From Pirellulaceae bacterium (GTDB lineage Bacteria > Planctomycetota > Planctomycetia > Pirellulales > Pirellulaceae): a DNA stretch of 64,000 bases. The notes under the pieces are model-generated. The model made no database searches. It had not been told where the DNA came from and worked only from the letters and a program-made list of their open reading frames with translations. The translations under genes were made by a program, and so were the position numbers. The DNA lies in the NCBI GenBank assembly GCA_022448645.1, contig JAKVBZ010000005.1, forward strand, positions 66,685-130,684. Direction: 5' to 3'. This document shows positions 52,673 through 63,279 of the stretch, in pieces (position 1 is the first letter of the stretch; every line of letters starts with the position of its first letter).

Positions 52673-54592
52673 ATGGCAACGGATCTTATCTTGGGAACGG
52701 CTGGTCACATCGATCATGGTAAAACGTCGCTGATTCAGACGCTTACTGGCGTTAACACAGATCGTCTACCGGACGAGAAACGACGTGGCATCACCATCGA
52801 TTTAGGCTTTGCCGAACTAAATTTGGGTGACTTCCGACTGGGCATCGTGGACGTTCCCGGTCATGAACGATTCGTCCGCAACATGCTGGCAGGGGCAACC
52901 GGAACGGACTTGGCGCTGCTAGTCGTCGCCGCAGACGATTCGGTGAAACCGCAAACTCGGGAACATCTGGAGATTCTCCGGCTGCTAGACGTCACATCAG
53001 GCGTGATCGCGCTCACCAAAAGCGATCTCGCAGAACCCGACTGGATGGAACTCGTCGAGGACGAGGTGAGGGGGCTGGTCGAGGGAACTTTCTTGGAAAC
53101 CGCTCCCATCGTACGTACGAGTACTGTGACCGGGCACGGTTTGGAGGCTTTGCAAACTGCCTTGCTGGAAGCGGCACAAGTTGCTGCTGATCGGTGTCCT
53201 GAACAACTGCAGGCCTCGCCATTTCGTATGGCAATCGATCGCACATTCACCATGGCTGGTCACGGAACGGTTGTTACGGGAAGTGTCAGCAGTGGTATGG
53301 CTCAGCTGGGCGACGAATTGATGATCGAACCCGGCGCCATACAGGTTCGCATCCGCGGACTCCAGAATCACGACCGTGCGGTCGAATCGATTGCCCGAGG
53401 ACAACGTGCAGCCATCAACTTGGCTGGCGTCCACCATCGGGAAGTCGAACGAGGACATGAACTGACGACTCCTGGTCAGCTCCAGCCCAGCAAACTGTTG
53501 ACGGTCCACTTGAAACTGCTACCTTCCGCACCACGGCACTTAAAAAACCGCGCACAAGTTCGCCTACACATCGGCACGGCGGAAGTGATGGCTCGAGTCA
53601 GCTTGCTCGGCTGTGAACGATTGGAACCTGGACACCAAGCATTTGCACAACTGTTTTTGCAAAATCCCTGTGTCACTTCCTGGTCTCAGCCGTTCATCCT
53701 GCGCAGTGAATCTCCCCTGGTCACGATTGGTGGAGGCCAGGTCTTGGCACCGCATGCGGAACGCATCCGTCGTCCTGATGACACGATCCTGGAAAAAATT
53801 GCCTTGCTCGCGTCGTCCGCCCCCCCTACACGTGCCGCCGCTGCGCTGTTTTTTACAGGGTTTCGACCATGGCAACCCACCGATCTGACATTTGATGCCG
53901 GAATCGAGCAACCTGCTGAAGTCTGTAAGCAGTTAATCCAGGAAGAGATTTTGTTGGCGTTTGAGCTTTCGCCAACTCGCCACATCCACCTACATCGAGA
54001 TGTTGTAGAGCAATTAGAGCGTCGAATCGAAGCCACGTTGAGAAAGTTACACAAAGATTTTCCGCTGCGGTCAAAATTTGAGCGAGCACAGATCTTTCAT
54101 CGCTTCGCTTACCTCGACAATGAGCCTTTGCTGACACTGGTTATGGAACGCATGCGCAAATCCGGACGCATCGTGGTAACGGCTCACGGAGTATCCTTAG
54201 TTGGGTGCGGTCCGCAACTTTCTCAAAATGAGCGCAAATTGCACGCACAACTGGTTCAGAGATTCGAACAGTCAAGGCTACAACCGCCTTCGGTCAAAGA
54301 ATGCCAGCAAGATGCTGCTAAGCTGAGCAAGTCTGTTCCTGATCTGCTCGCTCTTGCCGTGGCCGATGGAGAATTGGTCGAAATTTCGCGTAACATGTAC
54401 ATTCACACCAACGTTTATGATGAGGTTCAAGATAAACTGCTACAGGAGCTGTCTAGCGGAAAGGGAATCACCATAAGCGAGATGCGAGAATTGTTGCAGA
54501 CAAGTCGCAAGTATGCTGTCCCCCTCGCAGAATTCCTCGACCGAACGGGATTCACCCGCCGCGAAGGTGACTTGAGGATGTTGGCCAAGTGA
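52673..54592 (+). CDS. selB: Selenocysteine-specific elongation factor SelB
   Basis: 639 residues, typical length. G domain: [14 protein letters not shown] (G1), [13 protein letters not shown] (switch), [12 protein letters not shown] (G3), TKSD (G4). Beta-barrel domains follow to about 350, then winged helices that read SECIS mRNA hairpins. SelB delivers Sec-tRNA to UGA. A -10-like TACAAT lies eight bases before the ATG with no SD. selA follows by 114 bases; tRNA-Sec was not found near. Confidence 0.95.
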   Translation: MATDLILGTAGHIDHGKTSLIQTLTGVNTDRLPDEKRRGITIDLGFAELNLGDFRLGIVDVPGHERFVRNMLAGATGTDLALLVVAADDSVKPQTREHLEILRLLDVTSGVIALTKSDLAEPDWMELVEDEVRGLVEGTFLETAPIVRTSTVTGHGLEALQTALLEAAQVAADRCPEQLQASPFRMAIDRTFTMAGHGTVVTGSVSSGMAQLGDELMIEPGAIQVRIRGLQNHDRAVESIARGQRAAINLAGVHHREVERGHELTTPGQLQPSKLLTVHLKLLPSAPRHLKNRAQVRLHIGTAEVMARVSLLGCERLEPGHQAFAQLFLQNPCVTSWSQPFILRSESPLVTIGGGQVLAPHAERIRRPDDTILEKIALLASSAPPTRAAAALFFTGFRPWQPTDLTFDAGIEQPAEVCKQLIQEEILLAFELSPTRHIHLHRDVVEQLERRIEATLRKLHKDFPLRSKFERAQIFHRFAYLDNEPLLTLVMERMRKSGRIVVTAHGVSLVGCGPQLSQNERKLHAQLVQRFEQSRLQPPSVKECQQDAAKLSKSVPDLLALAVADGELVEISRNMYIHTNVYDEVQDKLLQELSSGKGITISEMRELLQTSRKYAVPLAEFLDRTGFTRREGDLRMLAK

Positions 54593-54706
54593 ATTGGGAC
54601 GCGGAATACACTACATTGAAAAATCCCTGAAACCTAAACAGTCGCACATTCAAGCCGCCAAATTCATTAACACACCCAGGCTCGGGATCTTTGAAAGGGA
54701 AAAGTG

Positions 54707-56125
54707 ATGCCTCCCAGCATTTTACGAAACATACCGTCCGTCAATGAATTGTTGGATAGCCAACCACTCAAACGCTTGTCAGATTCGGTTAGTCGCCGTG
54801 TGGTTGTGTCGGGCGTGCGGTCGTTTCTGGAAACACTGCGTCAGGAAGCACAAACCACTGCGAACGAAGTGGTCGTTCCGGTCGGGGCTGAACTCGCCGA
54901 ACGGATCGCCAGTTGGATCATGACAAGTGAACAGGCCCCGTTAAGACCCGTCATCAACGCTACTGGAATCTTGTTACATACGGGTTTGGGCCGCGCTCCG
55001 TTGGCTCCGGACGCATTGTCCAATATCAACGAATTGGCGGAAGGTTATTGCAGTTTGGAAGTCGATTTGGAATCCGGTAAACGGTCTCACCGACATGAAG
55101 CGGTCGAGAAGTTACTGCGGGACCTGACTGGCGCCGAGGCTAGTTTCATCGCCAACAACAACGCCGGTGCAACACTGCTTACTTTGGCCGCTTTAGCCGG
55201 GGAACGAGAAGTCATCGTGTCGCGAGGTGAATTGGTAGAAATTGGCGGAAGTTATCGCTTGCCCAACGTCATGGAAGCCAGTGGGGCACGCCTTCGCGAA
55301 ATTGGCACCACCAACAAAACCCGACTGGATGACTACGAGAAAGCACTGTCCGCCGAGACCGGCGCTCTTCTCAAAGTCCATACGAGCAACTATGCCATCG
55401 TGGGATTTACCGAAGAGGTGAGCATGAAAGATTTGGCTCCATTGGCTCATCGAAATCAACTGCCCGTGATCCACGACATTGGGTCGGGAGCTCTCGTCGA
55501 TTACAGCCGCTTCGGGTTGGTAGGAGAACCCGTAGTAACAGACAGTATCCAAGAGGGTGCCGATGTCGTGTTGTTTAGTGGCGACAAGTTATTGGGAGGA
55601 CCTCAGTGCGGTATCATTGTTGGACGTCGTACCTACGTGGAACAGATTCGCAAGCATCCTCTAGCAAGGGCCTTCCGCGTCGGAAAACTGACTCTGGCAG
55701 CTTTGGCGGCTACGCTACGCCATTACCGAGACCCAGAAGTTGCCGAGCAGCGAGTGCCACTGCTGTCTTTGCTTAGCACGTCCGTGGAAAACCTGAAACT
55801 GCGAGCCGAAAGGTTGGCGCCACAATTGGCCGCAGCAACGGTCATCGAATCAGCCGAATCGCAGCAAGATGTCACCTACCTGGGCGGTGGTTCGGTTCCA
55901 GGACAGCAAATCCCCACCTGGTGTGTGGCTTTACAACCCGCCACTGGGAGTATCGACCAGTTGGCCCATCAGCTGAGAACGGGAACTCCCGCCATCTTCG
56001 GACGGCTGCAACAAGATCACCTGTTGCTTGACCTGCGCTCAGTATTTCCCTCCCAGGACGAGCAGATCGTGGAAACAGTCTGTCGACTCGAGCAAAACGA
56101 GCCGGTGGACGAAGTGCAAACTTAA
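54707..56125 (+). CDS. selA: L-seryl-tRNA(Sec) selenium transferase
   Basis: 472 residues from ATG 54707 (AAAGGG upstream; an overlapping GTG at 54704 is possible). PLP enzyme that converts Ser-tRNA(Sec) to Sec-tRNA. Conserved N-terminal PSVNELL, then INATGILLHTGLGRAPL, and the PLP lysine in FSGDKLLGGPQCG at about 290. Between selB and guaB, all in one direction and closely spaced. Confidence 0.95.
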   Translation: MPPSILRNIPSVNELLDSQPLKRLSDSVSRRVVVSGVRSFLETLRQEAQTTANEVVVPVGAELAERIASWIMTSEQAPLRPVINATGILLHTGLGRAPLAPDALSNINELAEGYCSLEVDLESGKRSHRHEAVEKLLRDLTGAEASFIANNNAGATLLTLAALAGEREVIVSRGELVEIGGSYRLPNVMEASGARLREIGTTNKTRLDDYEKALSAETGALLKVHTSNYAIVGFTEEVSMKDLAPLAHRNQLPVIHDIGSGALVDYSRFGLVGEPVVTDSIQEGADVVLFSGDKLLGGPQCGIIVGRRTYVEQIRKHPLARAFRVGKLTLAALAATLRHYRDPEVAEQRVPLLSLLSTSVENLKLRAERLAPQLAAATVIESAESQQDVTYLGGGSVPGQQIPTWCVALQPATGSIDQLAHQLRTGTPAIFGRLQQDHLLLDLRSVFPSQDEQIVETVCRLEQNEPVDEVQT

Positions 56126-56170
56126 CGTTCATGCAAGCACAAGTTGTCAACAGGAGAAAAACGCGACATA

Positions 56171-57700
56171 ATGGCGTGTTTCTCTCCAGACAGCGACCAA
56201 CACGTGGGCATCCAGATGGACAATCGAATCAAGACCCGTGGCATTACGTTCGATGACGTACTGCTCGAACCCCGCTATAGTGACTTTGTGCCCTCGGACG
56301 TCGACGTCTCGACACAGTTGACTGGGAATATTTCACTGAATATCCCGTTAATCAGCTCTCCGATGGATACCGTCACCGAGAGTGAAATGGCAATTGCCCT
56401 GGCTCAGGAAGGCGGCTTGGGCATCATCCACAAAAACATGTCCATCGCCAGCCAGACAGATCAAGTCGACAAAGTAAAACGCAGTGCGAATGGCATCATC
56501 GTCGACCCCGTGACGCTACCACCGACAGCAACGGTGTCACAGGCCCGGGAAGTGATGGACCAGCACAACGTGTCCGGCATTCCCATTACGCAAGCTGATG
56601 GCAAGCTGGCGGGCATTCTCACTCGTCGCGATCTGCGTTTTCTCGAATCTGGCTCTCAACCGATCTTGGAAGTCATGACTCGTGAGAATCTGGTTACGGC
56701 CAAGGGAACTTTAACGCTTGAGGAAGCTGAGAAAATTTTAACGGCTAAAAAGGTGGAGAAACTTTTACTGGTTGACGAATCTTACAGACTGACTGGCCTG
56801 ATCACCATCAAAGACATCGACATGCTGAAACGGTTTCCCAATGCTTGCAAAGACAAGCAGGGACGCTTGCGTGCCGGAGCGGCGGTTGGCGTCAGAGATT
56901 TGGAGCGAGTGGAAAGTCTGATCGGTAAAGACGTAGATGTCTTGGTCGTCGACAGCGCCCACGGACACTCCAAGAATGTGATTGAAACCGTCAAGGAAAT
57001 CAAACGGAATTGGACGATTGACGTGATCGCCGGCAACATCGCCACGAGCGATGGATGTCGAGATCTCATTGCAGCCGGCGCTGACGCCGTGAAAATCGGC
57101 ATTGGACCCGGTTCGATATGTACAACCCGAGTGATCTCGGGGGTGGGCGTCCCCCAGATTACGGCTATTACAGAATGTGCCCAAGTTGCCCTGGACAGTA
57201 AAACACCGATCATCGCGGACGGTGGCATCCGGTTTTCCGGAGACATCACCAAAGCGCTTGCCTCCGGTGCACACGCTGTCATGATCGGCGGACTGTTTGC
57301 CGGTTTGGCAGAGAGTCCGGGCGAACAGATCCTATACCAGGGCCGCACCTTTAAGGTCTACCGCGGCATGGGCTCCCTGGGAGCCATGGTGCAAGGATCG
57401 AGTGAACGATATCGACAGAGTGGCTTGGAACAGCAAGCCGGTAAACTAGTTCCTGAAGGAGTCGAAGGACGCGTTCCATTTAAAGGACATCTGGGACCAT
57501 TCGTGTACCAATTGGTCGGCGGTTTAAAGGCCGGCATGGGATACTGTGGGACTCCCACTATCCAACAACTGAGAACCGAATCGCGATTCATTCAGGTGAC
57601 AGCAGCCTCGGTAAGAGAAAGTCATCCACATGACATTTCCATCACGCAGGAAGCACCGAACTACAGCCCCGAATACTCGGGCTCGGAGAAGAATCACTAG
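56171..57700 (+). CDS. guaB: Inosine-5'-monophosphate dehydrogenase
   Basis: 510 residues from ATG 56171 (AGGAG 14 bases upstream) or 495 from ATG 56216, where family proteins usually begin ([14 protein letters not shown]). Catalytic loop [13 protein letters not shown] with the nucleophilic Cys near 319, two CBS domains between about 110 and 230, and [17 protein letters not shown]. Rate-limiting step of guanine nucleotide synthesis. Its 3' end overlaps the next gene. Confidence 0.96.
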   Translation: MACFSPDSDQHVGIQMDNRIKTRGITFDDVLLEPRYSDFVPSDVDVSTQLTGNISLNIPLISSPMDTVTESEMAIALAQEGGLGIIHKNMSIASQTDQVDKVKRSANGIIVDPVTLPPTATVSQAREVMDQHNVSGIPITQADGKLAGILTRRDLRFLESGSQPILEVMTRENLVTAKGTLTLEEAEKILTAKKVEKLLLVDESYRLTGLITIKDIDMLKRFPNACKDKQGRLRAGAAVGVRDLERVESLIGKDVDVLVVDSAHGHSKNVIETVKEIKRNWTIDVIAGNIATSDGCRDLIAAGADAVKIGIGPGSICTTRVISGVGVPQITAITECAQVALDSKTPIIADGGIRFSGDITKALASGAHAVMIGGLFAGLAESPGEQILYQGRTFKVYRGMGSLGAMVQGSSERYRQSGLEQQAGKLVPEGVEGRVPFKGHLGPFVYQLVGGLKAGMGYCGTPTIQQLRTESRFIQVTAASVRESHPHDISITQEAPNYSPEYSGSEKNH

Positions 57701-59885
57701 TCTCTTCAACGCAACTAAGTTCCTCGGTTTTCTTCACACCGGTTACTACCTCATTCTGGGCCCGATACTGACGGCCTCGGCCTTCTGTATCGTCGCCATC
57801 CCCTACGAAAGCACGGCGCTGGCGGCGGACCCACTTGGCTCTTCCAGTAACCGGCCGGCCAGAATCACTCGCCGTACCCATGACCGTGTCGCGAATCAGT
57901 GGAGCCAACGCGCAGACGGTGAACCTGACTATATCGTCTTAGCACCCCAAGAAACCCCAGACTCGGTTTCAAACCAAGACGTTTCCCGGCTGCAATGGCG
58001 AACCTCCGCAAAACTTTCTCATACTTCCAAGGCCCAAAACGGTAGGTCCTCGGTCAAACGTGTCTCGGCCCTCCGCCAACCAATGTCTCCCACGATGGTT
58101 TGGGGACCCTCCGGAGGCCAAGTGATTGCTGCTTCCGGTGCAAAACCGCTCGATCCATTCGCTGATCCTTTTGAAAATCAATCCAGTGCTGCCACAATCA
58201 CCCCACTGGAAGATGCTTCTGCAGGCAAAACAACGCCAGACAGACTACCTGAACAGAAACTGGTCCATGTTCCTCTTCAACAAAAACGTCCTCTACCAAC
58301 AGACACGACTGCGACCGGCCTCCAAATCCAGAGCCAAGACGTGGTGCGGCATGAAGTATTCCAACAGGAAGTAGTCTCGGAAACCGTAACACAACGAGAA
58401 GTCATCGAGCCAGAAGACATTGAGCCAGCAAAAATAACACCGGTTTCTGATCCACAGTTGATCAGCCCGCCATTCGTGGCAAACCAAGTCGTCAGAACAG
58501 GGGCCACCACAGCGACAAGACACCGGTCGACCGGCCTGACTCCGATACAACGTCCAAATCGAGGTCAGCGGCTGGCTCAAGCTGATGATCCACTCGATGA
58601 ATTGTTTGAAGACTTAGAAGATGACGACTCCGAAGAAATCGTAGACGATGTCAAACGGAATCAGAACGATACACCTCCGCATGAAGCGGACAATGATGAG
58701 CTGGACTTGGAATTGAATGACAATCATCAAGACGTCGATGAAGAAACGCAGAACATACTTCGTGACCTTAATCTGTTAGATGACGAAATCGACGATACGG
58801 AGTCCGTGGAACGGGACGAACCAACCGAAATAAGCAACGACAATCCCCTGGATGACTTGCCGCTCGACGATCTCGCCGACGACATCCCAATGGAAGACGA
58901 ATCGTCGTTTACTGAGAGTCCCGACAACACGAATGAGATCCTAAATATAGATATCCCAGAAACCGAATCCGTCCTGCTCAAGGATGACGAATCTGAAGGT
59001 ACCGAAGTCGACGCGCAAAGTGAATTTGATAAGCTTGACGGGAACGGCCAAGATACTAACGACGAAGATAATACCGCTGAATCCATCCCAGACGATCCAA
59101 CCGTCAACGACAAAGGAACGTTGTATTTTGACACCAACGACGAGTCCTCCCTGACAGATACCAACCAAGAACAATTCTACAACGACCGTGACTGTTTGCA
59201 GGTTCACCAGGACTGTGACGACTCCTGGAGATTACTCAAACTTCACGACATCACTCAAATCTCACTCGACATCACACCCTCCTTCAATCCCAACGAAGAC
59301 GATCCAAACCTTCTCGAACAAGAACGTGACGAAAGGCTGGCAAAATCAGAATTCCGAACCTGGAAAGACCGTCAGGGCAATACGATTGCCAGTGGACGTT
59401 TTCAAGATTTGCGCGAAGGACGAGTCTTCATTACCGATGAATCGAATAAGTCCATTCCGATCTTGTTCAATCGACTCAGCAATGACGACGCCTGCTACGT
59501 ATCAGCTTGGTGGGGCATGCCAGCTTGGTGTCGCCTACCTGACACACCATTTGCTGGACGTAATTGGGTCCCGATCACGATGACCTGGAAAGCTTCGGGG
59601 ATTTACCACAAACCGCTCTATTTCGAGCAAATCCAGACAGAACGCTACGGACATTCCTTTGGTCCAGTGGCGCAGCCTGTGATATCTGCTGCACACTTCT
59701 TTGGCCATGCATTGACATTACCTTATCAGATGGGCATTCACCCACCTGGCGAATGTCAATTCGCACTGGGTCACTACCGTCCTGGAAGCTGCGCACCGTA
59801 CTTATGGCCACCTTTTCCGTTAAGCATCCGAGGCGGCCTGTTACAATCGAGCGCAGTAGTCGGACTAGTATATGCCATGCCATAA
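57630..59885 (+). CDS. Exported SHD1-domain protein with long Asp/Glu-rich linker
   Basis: 751 residues. ATG 57630 lies inside guaB (71-base overlap in another frame); no ATG, GTG or TTG follows the guaB stop before the signal region. The hydrophobic stretch [20 protein letters not shown] then ESTALAAD act as a signal peptide. Residues about 310-520 are an acidic linker. An SHD1-like domain (SLA1 homology 1) follows at about 573-620: [35 protein letters not shown]. The Cys-containing C-terminus ([27 protein letters not shown]) ends in a membrane-like strand. SHD1 proteins are abundant in planctomycetes, role unknown. Confidence 0.75.
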   Translation: MTFPSRRKHRTTAPNTRARRRITSLFNATKFLGFLHTGYYLILGPILTASAFCIVAIPYESTALAADPLGSSSNRPARITRRTHDRVANQWSQRADGEPDYIVLAPQETPDSVSNQDVSRLQWRTSAKLSHTSKAQNGRSSVKRVSALRQPMSPTMVWGPSGGQVIAASGAKPLDPFADPFENQSSAATITPLEDASAGKTTPDRLPEQKLVHVPLQQKRPLPTDTTATGLQIQSQDVVRHEVFQQEVVSETVTQREVIEPEDIEPAKITPVSDPQLISPPFVANQVVRTGATTATRHRSTGLTPIQRPNRGQRLAQADDPLDELFEDLEDDDSEEIVDDVKRNQNDTPPHEADNDELDLELNDNHQDVDEETQNILRDLNLLDDEIDDTESVERDEPTEISNDNPLDDLPLDDLADDIPMEDESSFTESPDNTNEILNIDIPETESVLLKDDESEGTEVDAQSEFDKLDGNGQDTNDEDNTAESIPDDPTVNDKGTLYFDTNDESSLTDTNQEQFYNDRDCLQVHQDCDDSWRLLKLHDITQISLDITPSFNPNEDDPNLLEQERDERLAKSEFRTWKDRQGNTIASGRFQDLREGRVFITDESNKSIPILFNRLSNDDACYVSAWWGMPAWCRLPDTPFAGRNWVPITMTWKASGIYHKPLYFEQIQTERYGHSFGPVAQPVISAAHFFGHALTLPYQMGIHPPGECQFALGHYRPGSCAPYLWPPFPLSIRGGLLQSSAVVGLVYAMP

Positions 59886-59925
59886 CGAATTCGTTCAATA
59901 ACTTTGGGAGCGATTGGCTCTGAAA

Positions 59926-59959
59926 GCGGCGGGGCATTAATGCCCCGCCGCATTTTTTT
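59926..59959 (+). terminator. Strong intrinsic terminator
   Basis: A perfect 26-base palindrome (59926-59951) of GCGGCGGGGCATT and its complement, followed by ATTTTTTT, is a textbook rho-independent terminator. It lies 41 bases past the SHD1 gene stop and closes the selB-selA-guaB-SHD1 run. The remaining bases to 60227 hold no gene I can see. Confidence 0.93.
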
Positions 59960-60227
59960 GCCAACCCATCAACACATCGTTGGCCAGGTATTCTTGTTAT
60001 CAATCCGAGCAGTCGGTGGTTGTCGGACCGATGCAAACGATTTACGATGCTGTAACTTACATCCGTTAGGCTCGAAAAACTCAGCCATCGAACTACCTGG
60101 AAGCGATTCAAACACCCGGATCATGGCCGCCGATGGCCCAAAAACCCGTTTTGCTGACCGCCCTTTACACGTCAGCCTAGCGATCCTGAAAACACCTTTA
60201 GCCTCATCAAAACCAACCGGCAACTGA

Positions 60228-61151
60228 ATGAAGACGAATCCTTCGACGTCACAATTCTCCGAAATGTGCGATCTGGCCGCTACTCTGTCCACTTCGGTTC
60301 AGGCCGAGGCGCTGCTTGTTTTGGTGGAACGACCCATCGATTGGGATCAACTGGCCCGGCGCTTGACTCAACAAAAGATCCTGGTCGCCGCGGATACAGA
60401 GCAACAGATCGAGGGTGCTGCAGATGCCGGACTGACGACATTAACACTCAACATGTCGAATCATCCGGTATACGAAAAACTAACTCAGGCATTACTCGAA
60501 AGCGTGGCCGACGGGAAACTACGCCCGGGTGCCGGAGTCGTCGCAGTATACAGTGGTTTTGAACCGGGAGAGGCTGATTCCATCAGCTTCATTCGTCTCG
60601 ATGAACACCTGGGACGATTGACCGTCCGCGACCTGCGCCAACTGGAAACACGTGTCCCGCTAGACACTTTAAAGCTAGTGGTGGACTTGGCGATTCAAAT
60701 CGGACGCGAAGGACGTGAAGGCAAGCCGGTTGGAACGATGTTCGTCGTGGGCGATAATCGCAACGTCATGAACGGCGCACGCGACCTGGGATTCAATCCA
60801 GTCAAAGGTTACAACCGCAAAGAGCGACAACTCCATGATGCCCGAGTGCGTGAGTCGATCAAGGAAGTGGCTCAGCTGGACGGTGCTTTTGTCGTTTCTC
60901 CGGACGGCACGGTACTGGCCGCTTGCCAATACATCGATGCTCCTGCAACCAACATTAGCCTTTCCAAAGGACTAGGAGCACGTCATTGGGCCGGTGCTGC
61001 CATCAGCCGGGAAACCAAAGCCGTCGCAGTTGTCGTCAGCGAATCTACAGGAACAGTACGCATCTTTCAAAACGGCGAAACCATTCTGCGTATCGAACCA
61101 TTCCATCGGGCAATGAAGTGGAAAGAGTTTGAATTCGAACCGCCCAACTAG
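60228..61151 (+). CDS. Diadenylate cyclase-domain protein, DacZ-like
   Basis: 307 residues. The C-terminal 110 residues form a DisA_N (DAC) domain: LDGAFVVSPDGTVLAACQYI near 216 carries the DGA motif, and SLSKGLGARHWAGAAISRET near 250 stands where most DACs have RHR. The N-terminal 170 residues lack membrane helices and resemble the pyruvate-kinase-C-like domain of archaeal DacZ. Makes c-di-AMP from two ATP by family. No SD. Convergent with the Nramp-like gene. Confidence 0.85.
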   Translation: MKTNPSTSQFSEMCDLAATLSTSVQAEALLVLVERPIDWDQLARRLTQQKILVAADTEQQIEGAADAGLTTLTLNMSNHPVYEKLTQALLESVADGKLRPGAGVVAVYSGFEPGEADSISFIRLDEHLGRLTVRDLRQLETRVPLDTLKLVVDLAIQIGREGREGKPVGTMFVVGDNRNVMNGARDLGFNPVKGYNRKERQLHDARVRESIKEVAQLDGAFVVSPDGTVLAACQYIDAPATNISLSKGLGARHWAGAAISRETKAVAVVVSESTGTVRIFQNGETILRIEPFHRAMKWKEFEFEPPN

Positions 61152-61169
61152 GATCGACCTTTTCTCTTC

Positions 61170-61191
61170 ACCCTCTCTCCGGGAGGGTGTA
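61170..61191. terminator. Hairpin between convergent dac and Nramp-like genes
   Basis: CACCCTC and GAGGGTG pair around a 7-base loop rich in C and G, 19 bases past the cyclase stop and about 42 before the end of the convergent gene. No T-run. Planctomycete genomes often hold such CCCTCTC hairpins between convergent genes. Confidence 0.4.
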
Positions 61192-61232
61192 CTGTTGAAA
61201 CAGGCTGCGGAAACTCAATCTTCTCTGTCGGC

Positions 61233-63167
61233 TCACCACAACGTAAAAAGTACGATACCGCTGATCGTAAAAAAGAATACACTCGAACAAACAACGCCGA
61301 TCCGCATGAACCAGTTGGGGCGTACTTCTGGAGGAAGTAACGTACAGTTCACGACGATCGCATGCAAAGCCGCAGCACCGAGACCAAAATTCATCAATAC
61401 CCCACCGATTTTCAAAATCGCCAACGGCTCCAGAAAAATGAGCACCAGCAGCCCCCACACCGCCAGCAGGAACATCAACCCATAGTAAATTTTTCTGACG
61501 CCGTGCTCATCGAGCCGACGAGCGCGGGGACTTGCCGTCCAAATGATGTCGCACCATCTCCGAGGAACCGTATCGCAGGAAAGGATCTGGCCTGGATAAA
61601 GGATCAGGAACCCGATCAAGAGCGTCATGATCCCCAAACCATACCCGGGAAAACGGTGTTCAATGCCGTCCGCGGTCATTCCAGCGACACGGAGGCCGGA
61701 TACTGGAGCGTTGCGAATAAATTCCACCGACATCATGCAAGGTAGAGCCATCCCGATAAAGCAACAGATCATCCAAATGACCGCCTGATCTCGGACAATA
61801 TGCCGGATCCAACCCCGCCACCGTGTCATGTTTTTCTCAGTCGGCCGAAACACCTGGCCGACATGTGACAGAGAAACCGTCCTGCCTCCTACCGCGCTAC
61901 CAATCGCACCCACATGGGCTCCCATACCCCATCCCTTGTCCCGAGCATAATTGGAAAGCAGCACATTCGACAGTCCTCCCGCACCGGCAATCGATGCGAA
62001 GGTGGCAATCATAGCCCAATCCAAGTCAGGCAATCGTCCATTTTCGCGAATGTAAGAAACAAGCTGGACTCGATGAAGCCCTCGATGGCTGATCAGTTCT
62101 TCCAAGCGAGTCCGCCAAGCCTGGTCGGGGATATCATCCAAACGCTGGTACGTAGCCCGCTGTCGCTGGTCAGTCACGATTGCCTCTTCAAATTGCCAAC
62201 TACCGTCACTTGGATCCTTCGTCCCAGTGGCCGCCAGCGTTGTCGCACCGACCACTTGCTCCACATAAAATCGTTCAGAACCAACAAGTTGCTCGGCACG
62301 CGCTACAAGTTGCTGTTTGCGAACTTTTAGATCCTCTGGAACGTCTGCGTCGGTATCATAGACTTCATTAGCCGCGACAAATCTAGTGACAATCGTACCA
62401 CTCTCTTCGACAGTACCGCTGACTGAATAAATTGCATCGTCGTCACCTTTTTCAGCAAGCGTGAAGTGGCGGCCGTCTATGATCGTCGATGCTCGCAGTG
62501 GCAATTGTCCGAATCCAACGAATCCGCTGAACACCTCGCGCATCGTGCGATTGGAAATGAGAAATGTCGCCACAAAACACAGGAACACTAGCACGACGAC
62601 GAGCTTAGTGGTCATGATCCGTTCAAGTGTCTTGTAGACGGTGCCACCGAAGATAAGTGGCGTGTAGGCAAGTAAAAAAAGCACACAGCTCAAAATGTGT
62701 ACGAACAATTTGTCATCAGCACGTGGCAAATGACCCAAAAAAATCGCGGTAACGGCCACCGATGCACTGGCCACGTTAAATGGCCAAATATTCCCAAATT
62801 CCAATAGCGCATAGACTGGAGTCCACAGCTTCGGTCCAGGCTTGGTGCGAAAGGCCCCCACCATGCTTGGCTCGCCACAGTACAGGGCATACCGCATAAA
62901 CTCCAAGTTGCAAAAAACCTGGGCCACGATGCTAAAGGTGGCAACCCACAGCAATGTCGCTCCATATTGCGCTGTGACGCCCGGTCCGGCCAGCCATTCA
63001 CCGGACCCAATCGAAGCCCCTGCCAACAGAACCCCTGGCCCTAGCAGTGCCGTCCAACTACGCCAGCTAAAACTGGGAGCTGGTGGCAGATCTCCTACCG
63101 TCCAAGGAGGCAAAACACCTGCCGGAACTTCCTGTTTTTTCTCGCCAAGCAATGATGATTCATTCAT
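61233..63167 (-). CDS. Nramp-like transporter with large soluble insertion
   Basis: 644 residues, against about 400-450 for standard Nramp proteins. About eleven transmembrane helices are visible. The first has GVLLAGASIGSGEWLAG where metal-transporting Nramps have the DPGN motif, so classical metal selectivity is doubtful. A soluble insertion of about 150 residues, charged and rich in beta and helix (e.g. AIYSVSGTVEESGTIV, EQLVGSERFYVEQVVG), sits after helix 6 (about 225-380), and the helices then resume with IATFASIAGAGGLSNVL. The substrate is unknown. No SD. It is divergent from the iolD-like gene at 63.28 kb. Confidence 0.85.
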   Translation of the reverse strand: MNESSLLGEKKQEVPAGVLPPWTVGDLPPAPSFSWRSWTALLGPGVLLAGASIGSGEWLAGPGVTAQYGATLLWVATFSIVAQVFCNLEFMRYALYCGEPSMVGAFRTKPGPKLWTPVYALLEFGNIWPFNVASASVAVTAIFLGHLPRADDKLFVHILSCVLFLLAYTPLIFGGTVYKTLERIMTTKLVVVLVFLCFVATFLISNRTMREVFSGFVGFGQLPLRASTIIDGRHFTLAEKGDDDAIYSVSGTVEESGTIVTRFVAANEVYDTDADVPEDLKVRKQQLVARAEQLVGSERFYVEQVVGATTLAATGTKDPSDGSWQFEEAIVTDQRQRATYQRLDDIPDQAWRTRLEELISHRGLHRVQLVSYIRENGRLPDLDWAMIATFASIAGAGGLSNVLLSNYARDKGWGMGAHVGAIGSAVGGRTVSLSHVGQVFRPTEKNMTRWRGWIRHIVRDQAVIWMICCFIGMALPCMMSVEFIRNAPVSGLRVAGMTADGIEHRFPGYGLGIMTLLIGFLILYPGQILSCDTVPRRWCDIIWTASPRARRLDEHGVRKIYYGLMFLLAVWGLLVLIFLEPLAILKIGGVLMNFGLGAAALHAIVVNCTLLPPEVRPNWFMRIGVVCSSVFFFTISGIVLFTLW

Positions 63168-63279
63168 TTCGCCAGTGAACCTTCTTAAATTCCCAGAAAA
63201 CCATACTACTGTTTAACGTGAAAAGTCTCTACATTGTCCTGAATCCATATCACAATTCAACCACCAAGGGTAAGGTTCC

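Noticed and set aside
58727..59164. Serine-rich minus-strand frame inside the SHD1 gene
   Set aside because: Same artefact from Asp/Glu codons read backwards.
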